From contig NZ_CP107985.1 of the NCBI RefSeq assembly GCF_036108815.1, positions 7,499,501 to 7,563,500 on the forward strand: DNA of 64,000 bases, given 5' to 3'. The notes under the pieces are model-generated. The model worked only from the letters and a program-made list of their open reading frames with translations, was not told the DNA's origin and did not search any database. This document shows positions 43,991 to 52,801 of the stretch, one piece after another (the stretch's first letter is position 1; every line of letters begins with the position of its first letter). The DNA is from Streptomyces sp. NBC_00353 (GTDB taxonomy: Bacteria > Actinomycetota > Actinomycetes > Streptomycetales > Streptomycetaceae). The position numbers and the translations under genes are program-made.

Positions 43991-45550
43991 TCACGCCGAC
44001 CCCCCGGTCACCCCGGCGCCGCGCCCCGCACGGGCCGCCGGCACCTCCGGGGCACCGGGGCCCACGAACGGCAGTCCTCCCGGCACCCCCGCCTCGATCA
44101 ACCGCATCAACGCCCCCGTATCCGCATGCTCCTCGATCAAATCCCCCAGCCGGTCCAACTGCTCCTCCCGCAGCGCCCCGAAACTCGTGTCCGGCGCCGG
44201 CACGAACCGCCGCCCCGCAGCCGCCGCGACCTCCACCAGGAACCGGCGCCGGAACGCATCGCTCTCCAGCGAGCCGTGCCAGTGCGTGCCCCACACAGCC
44301 CCCACCCGGCACCCGTCCAGGAACGGCTCGCCGCCCCGGACATCGGCGACGCCGTGATGGATCTCGTACCCCTCCACCGGCTCCCCGAGCGCCGAACCGA
44401 CCGGCCGGGCCAGGGTCTTCTCCCGGTCGAACCGGATCCGTACCGGAAGCAGTCCGAGCCCGTCGACCTGCCCGGCCCGCGACTCCACCTCGTCCTCGAT
44501 GCGCTCACCGAGCACCTGGAACCCGCCACAGATGCCGAGCACCGGACGCCCCTGCGCGGCCCGCCGCAGCAGCGCGTCGGCCAGCCCCCGTTCGCGCAGC
44601 CAGGCCAGCGCCTTCACCGTGCCGCGCGTGCCGGGCACGATCACCAGGTCCGCGTCGGCCAGCTCCTCCGCCCGGTCCACGAACCGCACCACCACACCCG
44701 GTTCGGCGGCCAGCGCGTCCACATCGGTGAAGTTCGACATCAGCGGCACCGCGCACACCGCGACCCGCAGCACGTCCTCGCCGTGCGGAGGCGCGACGAC
44801 CGACTCGCGTACGGCCCCGCGCAGCGAGATCCGCAGTCCGTCCTCCTCGTCGATGCCCAGGCCATGGGCGAACGGCAGCACCCCGTACGTCGGCCGCCCG
44901 GTCAGCCCGTGCAGCATGTCGAGCCCCGGCTCCAGCAGCGACACGTCGCCGCGGAACTTGTTGACCAGATAGCCCGCGATCAGCGCCTGGTCCTCGGCGC
45001 TGAGCAGCGCCGTGGTACCGAAGAAGGAGGCGAAGACACCGCCGCGGTCGATGTCGCCGACGACGACCACCGGGAACCGCGCGGCCCGCGCGATCCCCAT
45101 GTTCACGATGTCGGTGCGGCGCAGATTGATCTCGGCCGGGCTGCCCGCCCCCTCGCAGATCACCGCGTCGTACGTGCCCCGAAGCTGTTCCAGACAGTCC
45201 ACGACCGTGGAGAGCAGCGACTCCTGCCGTCCCCCGTGGTAGCCGCGTGCACTCATCTCGCCCACCGGCCTGCCCATCAGGACGACCTGGCTGGAGCGGT
45301 CGCTGCCGGGCTTGAGCAGTACCGGGTTCATCAGCGCGGTCGGCTCCACCCGGGCTGCCTGGGCCTGCATCGCCTGCGCACGTCCGATCTCCGCGCCCTC
45401 GCGGGTGACGAACGAGTTCAGCGACATGTTCTGCGCCTTGAACGGCGCGACCTTCACCCCCTGGCGCACCAGCCAGCGGCAGATGCCTGCCGTGACGACG
45501 CTCTTGCCCGCGTCCGACGTGGTTCCGGCGACAAGCAGTCCGCCGCTCAT
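43991..45550 (-). CDS. cobQ: Cobyric acid synthase
   Basis: Glutamine-dependent enzyme of 519 residues that amidates four peripheral carboxyls of adenosyl-cobyrinate diamide. The N-terminal ATP site is VAGTTSDAGKSVVTAG and KAQNMSLNSFVT is a family signature. The glutaminase domain has the nucleophile C341 in VLGICGGFQVLG and a histidine in TYWGTHWHG-like sequence (VWGTHWHGSLE). Its ATG overlaps the cobD stop. 175 bases of GC-rich sequence with short dyads follow before the chelatase gene. Confidence 0.95.
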   Translation of the reverse strand: MSGGLLVAGTTSDAGKSVVTAGICRWLVRQGVKVAPFKAQNMSLNSFVTREGAEIGRAQAMQAQAARVEPTALMNPVLLKPGSDRSSQVVLMGRPVGEMSARGYHGGRQESLLSTVVDCLEQLRGTYDAVICEGAGSPAEINLRRTDIVNMGIARAARFPVVVVGDIDRGGVFASFFGTTALLSAEDQALIAGYLVNKFRGDVSLLEPGLDMLHGLTGRPTYGVLPFAHGLGIDEEDGLRISLRGAVRESVVAPPHGEDVLRVAVCAVPLMSNFTDVDALAAEPGVVVRFVDRAEELADADLVIVPGTRGTVKALAWLRERGLADALLRRAAQGRPVLGICGGFQVLGERIEDEVESRAGQVDGLGLLPVRIRFDREKTLARPVGSALGEPVEGYEIHHGVADVRGGEPFLDGCRVGAVWGTHWHGSLESDAFRRRFLVEVAAAAGRRFVPAPDTSFGALREEQLDRLGDLIEEHADTGALMRLIEAGVPGGLPFVGPGAPEVPAARAGRGAGVTGGSA

Positions 45551-46527
45551 TTTCCGCTCCGTCCCGCGGCCGGGCGCCGCCCCGTGGACGACCGCCTCCC
45601 CGCGATCAGCCGGCCCGCCGCGCACACGCCGAGGGCCAGCACCCCCACCCGGCGCGACAGCCGCACCGCGCGCTCGATGTCCTCGGTCTCCACCGCACGG
45701 CCGGCCGTGCCGTTCAGCACCGGCCGGTGCTCGACACGGCCGCCGTACGCCAGGGTCCCGCCGAGCCGTACGCCGAGCGCGCCCGCGAACGAGGCCTCCA
45801 CCGGCCCCGCGTTGGGGCTCGGGTGCTTGCCGGCGTCGGCCCGCCAGGCGCGTACCGCCCGACGTGGCTGCCCCCCGGCAACCACGGCGAGCGCGGCCGT
45901 GAGACGGGCACCGGGCCAGCCGACGACGTCGTCCAGCCGGGCCGAGGCCCAGCCGTAGCGCAGATGGCGGGGTGATTTGTGCCCGACCATGGCGTCGAGG
46001 GTGTTGACGGCCCGGAAGGCGACGAGTCCGGGCACGCCGCCCAGCGCGCCCCACACCAGCGCGCCGACCACCGCGTCGGAGGTGTTCTCGGCGACGGACT
46101 CCACCACGGCGCGGGCGATCTGCGGCCCGTCGAGGGAGTGCGGGTCGCGGCCGCACAGATGGGGGAGCCGCTCACGGGCCAGTGCGATGTCACCGGCGGC
46201 CAGCGCGCCGCCGATGGCGCGGGCCTCGCGCCCCAGCGAGGTGCCGCCGACGACCGACCAGGTGGCGGCCGCGGTGAGGGCGACGGATGCGGCGGGATGA
46301 CGGCGTACGGCACGGGCGGCCAGTGCGGCTCCGCCCGCGGCCCCTCCGGCGCAGACCAGGGTGTGCAGTGCGCCCCACCCGCGGTGGTCGCGCCACAGGC
46401 GGCGCTCGACGGCTGCGGCGGCCCGTCCGAACGCGGCGACCGGATGCCGCCGGCGGGGATCACCGAGCAGCAGATCGCCGATCAGACCGGCCGTGGCGCC
46501 GTACGCGAAGATGCGGTCGGCTCGCAC
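45547..46527 (-). CDS. cobD: Adenosylcobinamide-phosphate synthase
   Basis: Membrane enzyme of 326 residues (CobD/CbiB) that joins aminopropanol or its phosphate to cobyric acid. LIGDLLLGDPRRRHPVAAFGR, then VESVAENTSDAVVGALVWGA and NTLDAMVGHKSPRHLRYGWA are invariant family blocks, with hydrophobic helices between them. First gene behind the riboswitch; start taken at 46527 from family alignment (VRADRIFAYGATAG). Confidence 0.92.
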   Translation of the reverse strand: MRADRIFAYGATAGLIGDLLLGDPRRRHPVAAFGRAAAAVERRLWRDHRGWGALHTLVCAGGAAGGAALAARAVRRHPAASVALTAAATWSVVGGTSLGREARAIGGALAAGDIALARERLPHLCGRDPHSLDGPQIARAVVESVAENTSDAVVGALVWGALGGVPGLVAFRAVNTLDAMVGHKSPRHLRYGWASARLDDVVGWPGARLTAALAVVAGGQPRRAVRAWRADAGKHPSPNAGPVEASFAGALGVRLGGTLAYGGRVEHRPVLNGTAGRAVETEDIERAVRLSRRVGVLALGVCAAGRLIAGRRSSTGRRPAAGRSGK

Positions 46528-46659
46528 GGCTCAGCCGGCCGTTGCGCCTCGAAGGACCTTCGTACAGCCGGCTCCTGGTGGGAGCGGCACAGAAACGGAC
46601 GACGACGCACGGCAGCCGGGCATGGCGATATGTCCTCACTCAGGGTCCGCGCCCTGGTT

Positions 46660-46830
46660 CGACGTGACCGGCGGCGAGAGTCTCCTGGCTCCCGGATCCG
46701 CAGTTCCCCCGGCCTTCCAACCCGCCTGCGCGAGCCGTGACTTCCGGTGTGGGGGACTGCTCCCCGGTGACAGTGGCGGGACCGCGCCGGATTCGCACCG
46801 GCTTCCTCTGCTGTCGCCGTAAATGGCTCC
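46660..46830 (-). promoter_or_regulatory. Cobalamin riboswitch
   Basis: On the minus strand the conserved core reads GGTGCGAATCCGGCGCGG followed by the B12 box CCGCCACTGTCA (complement of 46768-46779). Before it is AGCAGAGGAAGCCGG, and after it come CACCGGGGAGCAG, CCGGAAGTCACGG and the closing GGAGCCAGGAGACT, in the order expected for AdoCbl/MeCbl riboswitches. About 130 bases then lead to cobD, so cobalamin should shut off the biosynthetic operon. Boundaries are approximate. Confidence 0.93.
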
Positions 46831-46903
46831 GGCAGTCCACCACGCTCCGCGAATGCCCGTCAACCTGGCCTTGACCTGCGGCGGCGCAGTGTGCGCAGAC
46901 GCA
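46831..46903. other. Promoter-side spacer of the cobalamin operon
   Basis: Short GC-rich spacer between the riboswitch and the terminator of the phosphate-transporter operon. The cobalamin promoter must lie here or within the terminator stem, but no clear -35/-10 pair is visible. Confidence 0.35.
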
Positions 46904-46942
46904 CATCGGGCCGGACACACGCGAGGTGTGTCCGGCCCGATG
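46904..46942. terminator. Perfect 17-bp hairpin terminator
   Basis: CATCGGGCCGGACACAC (46904-46920) pairs fully with 46926-46942 across a five-base loop. It ends the minus-strand pit operon and insulates the cobalamin riboswitch. Confidence 0.88.
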
Positions 46943-46972
46943 AGACCCCGATGACGGAGTGCGGGTTGGTGC

Positions 46973-47206
46973 TCAGGCGACGATCAGATAGATCCCGTAC
47001 GCGACCGCGGCCGCGCAGAGCCCGAAGCAGAGGTACGCGCCGGTGCGGGCGAGTACCAGGGAGCCTGAGGTGGAGCCGCCCTGCGCCGCCGGTTCCGGCT
47101 GCTTGGAGAGGCCGACGATGCCCAGGGTGAAGAGGCCCACCAGCGCCACGGTGACGACGAGGGAGACGCCGAAGACGGAACCGAGAGCTGCCCAGTCGAT
47201 GTTCAT
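46973..47206 (-). CDS. Small membrane protein coupled to the phosphate transporter
   Basis: Protein of 77 residues with two predicted membrane helices (VFGVSLVVTVALVGLFTLGI and ARTGAYLCFGLCAAAVAYGI) joined by a short polar loop (SKQPEPAAQGGSTSG). It lies 12 bases after the PiT gene on the same strand, so it is probably cotranscribed. Small proteins of this kind often follow PiT genes in streptomycetes; function unknown. Confidence 0.8.
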   Translation of the reverse strand: MNIDWAALGSVFGVSLVVTVALVGLFTLGIVGLSKQPEPAAQGGSTSGSLVLARTGAYLCFGLCAAAVAYGIYLIVA

Positions 47207-47218
47207 GGTGATCTGTCC

Positions 47219-48511
47219 TTACACCGTGGCGGGCCGCGCCGGATCGGCGACGGTTCCGGCCGGGGCCGGGATGGTGGTCTTGAGGTCCGTGTCCGCGTCC
47301 GTGGCTGCGGTCGCGTCCGCCGTCGTGGCCGCAGCCGCGGCCCCGGTGGGCGGCGGGGTGACGGCCGCCATGGCGGTGGTGATGACACCCGCCGGTTCGG
47401 CGTCGGGAGCGACATCGTCGTGACCGACCGGCTTGCGGCGGGACAGCAGCCAGATGGCGGCGGACCCGCCGATCAGCAGCATGGCGACGACGACGACACC
47501 CCAGGTGCCCTGCTTGGTGAGGAATTCCGCGCCCGCACCGACCAGACCGGCGGCCGGCAGGGTCAGACCCCAGGCGACGAACATCCGGGTCGCGGTGGAC
47601 CAGCGGACCACACCGCCCCGGCGGCCCAGTCCCGCACCCATCACGGCGCCGGAGCACGACTGGGTGGTGGAGAGGGAGAAGCCGAGGTGCGAGGAGGCCA
47701 GGATGACCGTGGCCGCGCTGGTCTGGGCGGCGAAGCCCTGCGGCGGCTTGAGTTCGGTGAGGCCACTGCCCATGGTGCGGATGATGCGCCAGCCGCCGAG
47801 GTAGGTGCCGAGCGCGATGGCCATACCGGCGGAGACGATGACCCAGACCGGCGGGTTGGAGCCGGGGGAGAGAACGCCGCCGGTGACCAGGGCCAGGGTG
47901 ATGATGCCCATGGTCTTCTGCGCGTCGTTGGTGCCGTGGGCGAGCGAGACCAGTCCGGCCGAGGCGATCTGGCCGGCGCGGTAGCCCTTGGCGGTGGCCT
48001 TCTCCTGGGCGTCGTTACGGACCTTGCCGCCGATCCGGTACGTCAGCCTGGTCGCCAGCAGTGCGGCGAGACCGGCGACGACCGGGGCGGCGACCGCGGG
48101 GAGCAGCACCTTGGTGACGACGGTGCCGCCGTCGACCGAGGACCAGCCCGCCGACATCACCGCGGCGCCGATGAGTCCGCCGAAGAGGGCGTGGGAGGAA
48201 CTGGACGGCAGGCCGACCAGCCAGGTCAGCAGATTCCACAGAATGGCGCCGACGAGGGCCGCGAAGATGACTTCTGTCCGCAGCCCGTTCTCGTTGATGA
48301 TCCCGCCGGAGATCGTTTTGGCGACCTCGATCGACAGGAACGCGCCGACCAGGTTGAGAGCGGCGGACATGGCCACCGCTGTCTTGGGTTTGAGAGCGCC
48401 GGTCGAGATGGTGGTGGCCATCGCGTTGGCGGTGTCATGGAAACCGTTCGTGAAATCGAACACTAGAGCTGTCACGATCACAATCGCGAGGAGCAGCGTG
48501 ATGTGTTCCAT
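47219..48511 (-). CDS. pit: PiT-family inorganic phosphate transporter
   Basis: Low-affinity metal-phosphate/H+ symporter of 430 residues with about ten helices. The two duplicated signatures are visible: FDFTNGFHDTANAMATTIST near the N-terminus and SLAHGTNDAQKTMGIITLAL in the second half. The C-terminal 60 residues are an Ala/Thr-rich tail. From remembered gene order it would be the counterpart of S. coelicolor PitH2; a PHO-box-like repeat is in its promoter region. Confidence 0.93.
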   Translation of the reverse strand: MEHITLLLAIVIVTALVFDFTNGFHDTANAMATTISTGALKPKTAVAMSAALNLVGAFLSIEVAKTISGGIINENGLRTEVIFAALVGAILWNLLTWLVGLPSSSSHALFGGLIGAAVMSAGWSSVDGGTVVTKVLLPAVAAPVVAGLAALLATRLTYRIGGKVRNDAQEKATAKGYRAGQIASAGLVSLAHGTNDAQKTMGIITLALVTGGVLSPGSNPPVWVIVSAGMAIALGTYLGGWRIIRTMGSGLTELKPPQGFAAQTSAATVILASSHLGFSLSTTQSCSGAVMGAGLGRRGGVVRWSTATRMFVAWGLTLPAAGLVGAGAEFLTKQGTWGVVVVAMLLIGGSAAIWLLSRRKPVGHDDVAPDAEPAGVITTAMAAVTPPPTGAAAAATTADATAATDADTDLKTTIPAPAGTVADPARPATV

Positions 48512-48562
48512 TTACCCAGGCAATCGCTCGACGTCATTGGCTCGTGGACCGTAGGCAACCTG

Positions 48563-48580
48563 GGTGAACGGAAGATGAAC
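48563..48580 (-). promoter_or_regulatory. PHO-box-like direct repeat upstream of the phosphate transporter
   Basis: The minus strand reads GTTCATCTTCCGTTCACC: two GTTCAYC units with the 11-base period known for PhoP binding in Streptomyces (consensus GTTCACC). A third, weak unit (TTGCCTA, 48552-48558) keeps the same phase. The site ends 51 bases before the pit start, a suitable position for PhoP control. Confidence 0.6.
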
Positions 48581-48804
48581 TGGACGGGGCTCTGTGGTGA
48601 CTCGAAGCGGAGTGGCGTTGATCGTTTCGACCGCCACGCGGCAGTCGGAGGCCACCGCAGGGCGTGCGGTGGCCGGAATTCGCCGCCCTCGCCCCGTCCG
48701 GTGGACCGCCGATTCCGAGGGCGAATCCGCCGGAAAATCCGACAAAGAGATGTCGGTCACCCGACGGTCTCCTGCCGCGCCCGCCCCGCTGACAGGATTC
48801 CCCC

Positions 48805-49527
48805 ATGAGCGATCGGCATGAGGACGGAAGCGGCGCAACAGCCGCGCAGGACACACAGGATGCACACGCCGCACATGACGCACAGGACGCCGTCGAGCAG
48901 GCCTGGCACGGCGTCGTCGCCACCGCCCGCAGGACTGCGGCGGAGGGCCTGGTCGTCGGGACCTCGGGCAACGTGTCGGCGCGGGTCGGCGACCTCGTCC
49001 TGGTCACGCCGAGCGGTGTGCCCTACGACAGGCTCGGCCCCGGAGACACTGTCGCCGTCGACCTGGAGGGCCGCCAGGTCCTCGGCGACCTGACCCCGAC
49101 CAGCGAACTCCCGCTCCATCTGGCGGTCTACCGCAACAGCGACGCGGCCGCCGTCGTGCACACCCACGCCGTACACGCCACGGCCGTCTCCACCCTCGTC
49201 CCCGAGGTTCCGCTCGTGCACTACGCCGCCGCCATGCTCGGCGGCCCCGTCCGCACCGCGGCCTACGCGCGGTACGGAACGCAGGAGCTGGCCGACAACA
49301 TGCTGGGCGCCCTGCGCGACCGCACAGGCTGTCTGCTCCGGAACCATGGGACCGTCACCTACGGATCCACCCTCGACGAGGCCTACGACCGCACCGCCCA
49401 GCTCGAATGGATGTGCAGGCTCTGGCTCACCGCCAGCTCCGTCCCCGGCCACTCCCCGTCCCTGCTCACCCGGGCCCAGCTGGACGAGGTGCAGGACGCC
49501 CTGAAGGGGTACGGGCAGCCCGGCTGA
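48805..49527 (+). CDS. Class II aldolase/adducin family protein (L-fuculose-phosphate aldolase-like)
   Basis: Zinc aldolase of 240 residues, cytoplasmic. GLVVGTSGNVSARVGDLVLVTPSGVPY, split by a short loop, binds the phosphate; the catalytic glutamate is in PTSELPLH, and the zinc histidines in VVHTHAVHATAVS and LLRNHGTVTYG. The Ala/Asp/His-rich first 30 residues are non-conserved, so an internal start is possible. It likely splits a sugar phosphate into a three-carbon unit and an aldehyde. Confidence 0.88.
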   Translation: MSDRHEDGSGATAAQDTQDAHAAHDAQDAVEQAWHGVVATARRTAAEGLVVGTSGNVSARVGDLVLVTPSGVPYDRLGPGDTVAVDLEGRQVLGDLTPTSELPLHLAVYRNSDAAAVVHTHAVHATAVSTLVPEVPLVHYAAAMLGGPVRTAAYARYGTQELADNMLGALRDRTGCLLRNHGTVTYGSTLDEAYDRTAQLEWMCRLWLTASSVPGHSPSLLTRAQLDEVQDALKGYGQPG

Positions 49528-49609
49528 CCGGGAGGCGCGCCCGCCCGCCCTGCCACCGGACGGCCCCCGCCCACTGGCAGGGTGCGGCACACCCCCCGAC
49601 ACTGAAGCG

Positions 49610-50737
49610 GTGCGCCCGGCTACAGCGACGGCAGCAGCCGTCATCACCGTCCTCGGCGTCGGCGCGGCAGTGGTCGCGGCCGGCCGGTACGCCAGCGACG
49701 CCGCCCTCGGGCCGCCGTCCGGACGTCCCCTCCCCGCCGACCGCAAACTCACCGTGCACGCCACGGCGGCCGGACAGGTCACGCTCACCCGTTCCTTCGC
49801 CGCGCTCCGGCCCGGTACGTACGGACTGATGGGCGACGGCGTCCACGCTGTCGTCGGCCCGGTGATCGAACAGGCGCCGCACGCCGCCGATGCCGTCGTG
49901 CGCCGACTGGAACGCGTCAACAGCGGCAGCCTGGAACCCGGCACCCAGGTCCGGATCACACCCGCGCTGTACAGCGGCGACCCGGGCACAGCCCTCGGCC
50001 TCGACCACCAGGACGTCGAGATCCCCGGCGAACTCGGCTCCCTGCCCGCCTGGTTCCTGCCCGGCCCCCGGGACACCTGGGTCATCACCGTGCACGGCCT
50101 CGGCACCACCCGCGAACACCCCATGAATGTCATGAAATTCCTGCACGGGCTGCAGCTTCCGGTCCTCGACCCGGCCTATCGCGGCGACCCCGGAGCCCCG
50201 CGTTCCCCGGACGGACTCACCCACCTCGGCGAGTCCGAATGGCGCGACCTGGACGCGGTGATCCGTTTCGCCGTGCGGTACGGCGCCGAGAAGGTCGTCC
50301 TGCACGGCTGGTCCACCGGCGCCTCGATGGCCCTGCACGCGGCCGTCAATTCCGCTCTCCGCGACCGGATCTGCGGCCTCGTCCTCGACTCCCCGGTGCT
50401 CGACTGGGCCACCACGCTGCGCGCCCTGGCCACCGCCCGCGGCGTCCCGTCCGCACTGATGCCACTCGCCGTCCGCGCCGCCCAGGGCCAGACCGGACTG
50501 CACGGAGCCAGGCTCCTCGACACCTCCCTCCCGCAGGCCCTGCACGTCCCGACGCTGATCTTCCACGGCCCCGACGACACCCTGGCCCCGTGGCAACCGT
50601 CCCGCGATCTTGCCGCGCGCCGCCCCGACCTGGTCGCCCTGCACCCCGTACCGCAGGCTCCGCATGCGGCCATGTGGAATGCCGGTCCGGCCAGTTACGA
50701 AGAGGCCATGCGGCGCTTCCTCACGCCCCTGATGTGA
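49610..50737 (+). CDS. Alpha/beta hydrolase with N-terminal membrane anchor
   Basis: Protein of 375 residues with one N-terminal hydrophobic helix (AAAVITVLGVGAAVVAAG). The hydrolase fold has WVITVHGLGTTREH (oxyanion strand), the nucleophile elbow GWSTGAS with S235, an acid in FHGPDDTLAPW and the histidine in PQAPHAAMW. The catalytic domain is probably outside the membrane. GTG start; no strong ribosome site, so the start is moderately sure. It lies 82 bases after the aldolase gene. Confidence 0.85.
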   Translation: MRPATATAAAVITVLGVGAAVVAAGRYASDAALGPPSGRPLPADRKLTVHATAAGQVTLTRSFAALRPGTYGLMGDGVHAVVGPVIEQAPHAADAVVRRLERVNSGSLEPGTQVRITPALYSGDPGTALGLDHQDVEIPGELGSLPAWFLPGPRDTWVITVHGLGTTREHPMNVMKFLHGLQLPVLDPAYRGDPGAPRSPDGLTHLGESEWRDLDAVIRFAVRYGAEKVVLHGWSTGASMALHAAVNSALRDRICGLVLDSPVLDWATTLRALATARGVPSALMPLAVRAAQGQTGLHGARLLDTSLPQALHVPTLIFHGPDDTLAPWQPSRDLAARRPDLVALHPVPQAPHAAMWNAGPASYEEAMRRFLTPLM

Positions 50738-50844
50738 CCTGATGCGATGGATCGACCGGTTGGTCCGGCCCGGTCCACCGCGCCTTCCCCCGCGAATTCG
50801 GGTTCCGTTTGGGCTTTCGGGCCGTCAGAGGCAAGACTGCTCCC

Positions 50845-52230
50845 GTGACGTCCCGTACCCCGCGCGACTCCAGGCTGCGACTTGTCCGCCCGCGACCCCT
50901 TGCCACCGCCCACAAGGTCGTGACCACTCGGCGCACCAGGCCGGCCCCCCGCCCGCCCGAGGGCACCCCGCCCCGGGCGGAACTGGCCCGCCAGGCCAGG
51001 GCCGCGCTGGCCGACGCCGTACGGATCGCCCGCTGGGCCGCCGACGGCGCGAGCCCCGGCACGGCCCTGCTCGCCGCCCACGCTCTCGAACGGGCCGCGG
51101 CCGCACTGGAATTGTCCCCGGCGCAGGTGCGCTCCGGATGGGACCGGGCCCGCCTGGCCGGCCTTGTGGAGCTGCACGGCGAGACCGCACGCCCGGGCTG
51201 GCGGCTGCGTGCCTGGGACCGCGACGACTCCGCAGTGCTCCGCGGCTGGGTGGCGCTCTTCGACGCCTGGTCGCTCGTCCACCCGGCGCCGGAGGACATC
51301 GAGGCAACTGCGGTCGCCGAAGCCGTCGAGGCCGTGCCCCAGGTGCTCTCCCTCCTCCAGCTCTCGGCGGGCCCGGTCACCGTGCCCGCCCTCCTCGATC
51401 TTCTCGGCCAGCGCGTCGCGGAACTCCACGAGGAGCGCTGCGAGGTGCCGTACGGGCCGCAGGCGCTGCCCGAACCGGCCGAACCCGCCCCCACCGCACA
51501 CCCCGCCGCCCTGGTGGCGCGCCTCCTCGACTGGGCCCTGGAGGGGCTGGCGGCCGTCGGCGCACTCACGCTCGGCGTCGGCCACGCCACCCTCACCCCG
51601 CTCGGCAACTGGGCGGTCTGGGTCAAGCTGGAACAGATCTGCGTCGCCGCCCAGAGCCCGGCCGGGAACATCGAGCAGTCCGCCGCCGACATGCTGCTCG
51701 GCTGCGCCCGGCTCACCCCGGGGCCTGCCCGCGCCGAGTACCGCGCCTGGCTCGCCGCCCGCCCCGTCGGCAGCGCCGTCGCCGAACTGCTCGCCGTCGC
51801 CCGCGGTGAGGACGCACTGCTGCGCGGACTCGCCTTCGAAGCGCTCCGGGTCGTCGGCGCCCCCGCCGAGCCCGTGGTGCGCTCCGTCGTCACCGATGCG
51901 TCGCTGCGCCCGTACGCACTGATCTGGCTGGCCGAGTACGACGGAGCCGACCCCGAGGACGCCCAGGAGGTCCTCAGCCGCGAGGAGTCCACCTGGCTCT
52001 GGGTCGACACGGCGGCGGCCGTTGCCGACCACGGCGAGACCGCACTGCTGGTCCGCCATCTCGACTCGGCCGTCCAGGGCACCGTCCCGGCTTTGCTCGA
52101 AGAGGTACGGGCCGTCGGCCACCCGCGCACGGTCCAGGTGCTGGTGGCGCTGGCCGCCGCCCACCCGGATCCGGCCCTGGCCAAAGCCGTCCGCCGGGCG
52201 GCGTTCCAGGTGCACACCGGCGGTGCCTGA
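50845..52230 (+). CDS. Conserved hypothetical protein with N-terminal winged-helix-like and C-terminal HEAT-like helices
   Basis: Protein of 461 residues not assigned to a named family. After a basic disordered N-terminus, residues about 55-135 (ELARQARAALADAVRIARWA, then LELSPAQVRSGWDRARLAGL) look like a winged helix with LVELHGETARPGWRLRAW as its wing. The rest is helical; the last third has repeated helix pairs (LRGLAFEALRVVGAPAEPVV, LLVRHLDSAVQGTVPALLEE) resembling HEAT repeats. No enzymatic motif is seen. GTG start at 50845. Confidence 0.75.
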   Translation: MTSRTPRDSRLRLVRPRPLATAHKVVTTRRTRPAPRPPEGTPPRAELARQARAALADAVRIARWAADGASPGTALLAAHALERAAAALELSPAQVRSGWDRARLAGLVELHGETARPGWRLRAWDRDDSAVLRGWVALFDAWSLVHPAPEDIEATAVAEAVEAVPQVLSLLQLSAGPVTVPALLDLLGQRVAELHEERCEVPYGPQALPEPAEPAPTAHPAALVARLLDWALEGLAAVGALTLGVGHATLTPLGNWAVWVKLEQICVAAQSPAGNIEQSAADMLLGCARLTPGPARAEYRAWLAARPVGSAVAELLAVARGEDALLRGLAFEALRVVGAPAEPVVRSVVTDASLRPYALIWLAEYDGADPEDAQEVLSREESTWLWVDTAAAVADHGETALLVRHLDSAVQGTVPALLEEVRAVGHPRTVQVLVALAAAHPDPALAKAVRRAAFQVHTGGA

Positions 52231-52297
52231 CCGACCCGCGGCCGGGGACGCGGACGCGTCGGCGCCCGTCCTCGGCCCCGGGCCGGACACGAGGTGC

Positions 52298-52711
52298 TCA
52301 GTCCGCGGACCCCGGGGCGTACGTCCCGAAGCTCCACACATTGCCCTCCGCGTCCCGCGCCATGTAGTCGCGCGAGCCGTAGTCCTGGTCCGTGGGCGGC
52401 ATCAGGATCTCCACGCCGTGCTCCACGGCCCGGGCATGGTGCGCATCGACCTCGTCCACCACGACGTACACGCCGCTCGGCCCCGCGCCCGCCATCGCCT
52501 TGGCGAAGACCCCTTCGCGGCCCTTCGAGCCCAGCATCACCCTGCCGTTGCCGCAGGACAGCTCCGCGTGCAGCACCGTGCCGTTCTTGCCCTCGTACAC
52601 CGCTTCCTCGGTGAACCCGAGGCCCTCCGTGAGCGTCTTGATCGCGGCCTTGGCGTCGTCGTACAGAATCGTCGGATAGATCGTCGGAACCCCGGCCGAT
52701 GCGCCTGCCAT
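52298..52711 (-). CDS. VOC family protein (PhnB-like glyoxalase fold)
   Basis: Protein of 137 residues. TIYPTILYDDAKAAIKTLTEGLGF opens the first beta-alpha-beta module and VVDEVDAHHARAVEHGVEIL the second; RDYMARDAEGNVWSFGTY is the closing strand block of PhnB-like members. Substrate unknown. I start at the ATG at 52711 with GGGGTGAGCGCC upstream; GTG codons at 52720 or 52732 are alternatives. Confidence 0.83.
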   Translation of the reverse strand: MAGASAGVPTIYPTILYDDAKAAIKTLTEGLGFTEEAVYEGKNGTVLHAELSCGNGRVMLGSKGREGVFAKAMAGAGPSGVYVVVDEVDAHHARAVEHGVEILMPPTDQDYGSRDYMARDAEGNVWSFGTYAPGSAD

Positions 52712-52801
52712 GGCGCTCACCCCATTTCGCACTCCGCTTGACCCTCTGCTGTGATCTGCGTCTCAGTCTTTCACCGGCCACTGACAACGGCCCGGACCGG
52801 C

